Assembly (NCBI GenBank): GCA_016929365.1 | Contig: JAFGIZ010000129.1 | Span: 1-8,782 of the forward strand | DNA: 8,782 nt | Direction of reading: 5' to 3' | From: Lentisphaerota bacterium | GTDB taxonomy: Bacteria; Verrucomicrobiota; Kiritimatiellia; UBA8416; JAFGIZ01 | In this document: piece after piece, positions 8,232 through 8,782 of the stretch | Layout of the letters: each line of letters opens with the position of its first letter | Numbering within the stretch: position 1 is the stretch's first letter | Translations under genes and position numbers: made by a program | Notes under the pieces: model-generated | What the model was told of the DNA's origin: nothing | The model's database searches: none | Seen by the model: the letters and a program-made list of their open reading frames with translations, nothing else

Positions 8232-8250
8232 AACACGGTATTTTTGTCAA
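8222..8250 (-). promoter_or_regulatory. Sigma-70-type promoter for the LamG-hydrolase operon
   Basis: On the minus strand there is a perfect -35 box TTGACA (8250-8245), a 17-bp spacer, and TATAAG (8227-8222) as the -10 box, five of six to consensus. This AT-rich block stands out in otherwise GC-rich DNA. Transcription would start near 8215 and leave a leader of about 55 nt before the ATG at 8159. No comparable element occurs in the 33-bp and 1-bp gaps further down, so it probably drives all three downstream genes. Confidence 0.75.
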
Positions 8251-8284
8251 GAACTCCGCTCCAGACAGCGGCGACGAATCGCCG

Positions 8285-8305
8285 CAGGTGTCAGGTGTCA
8301 GGGTT
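8285..8305. repeat. Short tandem heptamer repeat (CAGGTGT)
   Basis: On the plus strand CAGGTGT occurs twice head to tail (8285-8291, 8292-8298), followed by a degenerate third copy CAGGGTT and a further CAG. It lies about 35 bp upstream of the -35 box. It may be a piece of a dispersed intergenic repeat, slippage, or a binding array; nothing in the sequence decides between these. Confidence 0.5.
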
Positions 8306-8400
8306 CAGCTATCGAAGGCAGCCATGATGAAAATCGTCCACAACACTGATCTGTCGAGTTGCCGAAAAGGCACCGCCATACCGGTCAATCCGGCTATCAC

Positions 8401-8410
8401 TGTGATCACA
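8401..8410. promoter_or_regulatory. Perfect 10-bp palindrome TGTGATCACA
   Basis: The palindrome resembles the two half-sites of a Crp/Fnr-family operator (TGTGA, TCACA) but without the usual 6-bp spacer. It sits about 150 bp upstream of the -35 box and just after the SDR remnant stop. That position is too far for classical activation of the promoter at 8250-8222. Recorded as a symmetric element of unknown role. Confidence 0.2.
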
Positions 8411-8411
8411 A

Positions 8412-8522
8412 TCAACCGTCACAATCCAGCGGCAATAGCTGGGCCGTGACACCGCCGTCGACGGTGAGGCAGGCGCCGGTGGTTGACGAGGCGGCAAGGT
8501 CAACGCGGATCGAACCCGGATT
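8412..8522 (-). pseudogene. Remnant of a short-chain dehydrogenase/reductase (SDR) C-terminus
   Basis: Read on the minus strand, this frame gives NPGSIRVDLAAS, then STTGACLTVDGGVTAQ, then a short tail and TGA at 8414-8412. The pattern Thr-Gly-Ala-x-Leu-Thr-Val-Asp-Gly-Gly followed by Thr-Ala is the C-terminal hallmark of classical SDR enzymes (the end of the Rossmann fold, usually preceded by LASxxSS). Nothing resembling the Rossmann GxxxGxG, the catalytic Tyr-x-x-x-Lys or the rest of the roughly 250-residue enzyme is present. Upstream, the frame runs into the UroD 3' end within about 65 bases. I therefore read it as a truncated, non-functional leftover of an SDR gene whose body was deleted or replaced. 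The VDGG part is convincing; the NPGSI part could be chance. No start or ribosome site of its own is visible. Confidence 0.55.
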
Positions 8523-8584
8523 GAGTGGAACAACGGCACCTTCTGGTGGCGCCGGCCGGGCCCCTGACGCCGCCGCGGCCCGGG

Positions 8585-8782
8585 TCAGCCCCCCAGCTCC
8601 AGCGCGCGCTGGCGGTAGTGCAGGTAGTTCTCGTAGGGCACCTCTTCGGGCACGCCGTGGTCGCAGGTCGGGATGTAGCCGCCGCGCCTCGCCATGGCGG
8701 GGATGATGCGCCTGACCTCGGCCTCGATGGCGTCGGGCCCTGCGGCCAGCACCCTCTTGTCGATGCCCCCCGACATCACGAG
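8585..8782 (-). CDS. Uroporphyrinogen decarboxylase (UroD)-family protein, C-terminal fragment (5' end outside window)
   Basis: The frame is open from the window edge (CTC at 8782) to TGA at 8587-8585, giving 65 residues of the C-terminus. It contains SGGIDKRVLAAG, then GGYIPTCDHGVPEEVPYENY and HYRQRALELGG. The Gly-Gly-Tyr-Ile-Pro, Asp-His and Val-Pro pattern followed by Tyr-Glu-Asn-Tyr is the C-terminal signature of UroD-superfamily proteins of the MtaA/CmuA-like type. Members of that group usually act in corrinoid-dependent methyl transfer rather than haem synthesis. Such paralogues are often numerous in PVC-group bacteria, so the exact reaction cannot be assigned from this fragment. GTG and ATG codons at 8779 and 8776 are internal and should not be taken as the start. 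The gene is separated from the LamG gene by about 420 bp containing a promoter, so it is probably a different transcription unit. Confidence 0.8.
   Translation of the reverse strand, partial: LVMSGGIDKRVLAAGPDAIEAEVRRIIPAMARRGGYIPTCDHGVPEEVPYENYLHYRQRALELGG

Larger units (their letters stand above)
8169..8584. other. Intergenic region between the UroD-family and LamG genes
   Basis: From right to left it contains a very GC-rich junction (8530-8584), the SDR remnant, the TGTGATCACA palindrome, about 95 bp with no recognisable content apart from a weak GCC-GAAAA-GGC stem, the CAGGTGT repeats, the promoter and the leader hairpin. I see no clear rho-independent terminator for the UroD-family gene: the best stem there (CACC-TTCT-GGTG near 8537-8548) is short and lacks a T-run. 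No tRNA or other structured RNA was recognised. Confidence 0.6.

Noticed and set aside
7548..8327. 259-codon plus-strand open frame reaching into the promoter region
   Set aside because: Its main part is antisense to the LamG coding region and the translation has no family features.
8324..8449. Plus-strand 41-codon frame beginning MMKIVHNTDLSS
   Set aside because: It has a weak AAGG upstream and no recognised family, and its end overlaps the SDR remnant on the other strand. Too short and unsupported to call.
8309..8539. Minus-strand 76-codon frame across the intergenic region
   Set aside because: It is a different frame from the SDR remnant, has no motif and crosses the repeat area; probably chance.
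8532..8553. Possible terminator stem (CACC-TTCT-GGTG) after the UroD-family gene
   Set aside because: The perfect stem is only 4 bp, with a mismatch beyond it and no T-tract on the minus strand.
8169..8584. CRISPR array, tRNA or attachment site in the intergenic gap
   Set aside because: The only tandem repeat is a 7-bp unit without spacers. No cloverleaf or integrase gene was seen.

Overview
The window is GC-rich DNA (well over half G+C by eye), and every gene I can support lies on the minus strand. It reads as a secreted carbohydrate-degradation locus. The content is two very large glycoside hydrolase-like proteins with signal peptides, a secreted double-LamG protein and a uroporphyrinogen decarboxylase (UroD)-family paralogue. 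This combination recalls polysaccharide-degrading members of the Planctomycetota-Verrucomicrobiota-Lentisphaerota/Kiritimatiellota group. That assignment is an inference from gene style; there is no rRNA or marker gene here.

Layout in the direction of transcription (right to left). (1) 8782-8585: 3' end of a UroD-family gene whose start lies outside the window. (2) 8584-8169: a gap of about 415 bp. It holds a decayed C-terminal remnant of a short-chain dehydrogenase/reductase (SDR), small repeats and palindromes, and a very good sigma-70-type promoter (TTGACA, 17-bp spacer, TATAAG) with a short leader hairpin next to the ribosome site. (3) 8159-6243: a secreted protein made of two tandem LamG units. 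(4) 6209-3108: a secreted 1033-residue clan GH-A (GH42-like) hydrolase with an N-terminal CBM9-like domain. (5) 3106-1: a second secreted GH42-like hydrolase of at least 1035 codons. It is read through to the window edge without a stop and lacks only its last few codons, judging from its paralogue.

The three genes after the promoter have gaps of 33 bp and 1 bp with no terminator between them, so they look like one transcript. The likely joint role is extracellular or periplasmic binding and cleavage of a polysaccharide: the LamG protein as a glycan- or surface-binding partner, and the two hydrolases as related enzymes with different N-terminal binding domains. The substrate cannot be read from the sequence. 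The two hydrolases are colinear paralogues (helical linker, barrel, amidotransferase-like domain, C-terminal strands). They differ at the acid/base position: the downstream enzyme has a textbook Asn-Glu-Pro, the upstream one has Val-Glu or, in another alignment, no acid/base at all.

Long plus-strand open frames at 20-2380 and 3927-5912 are antisense shadows of the hydrolase genes.
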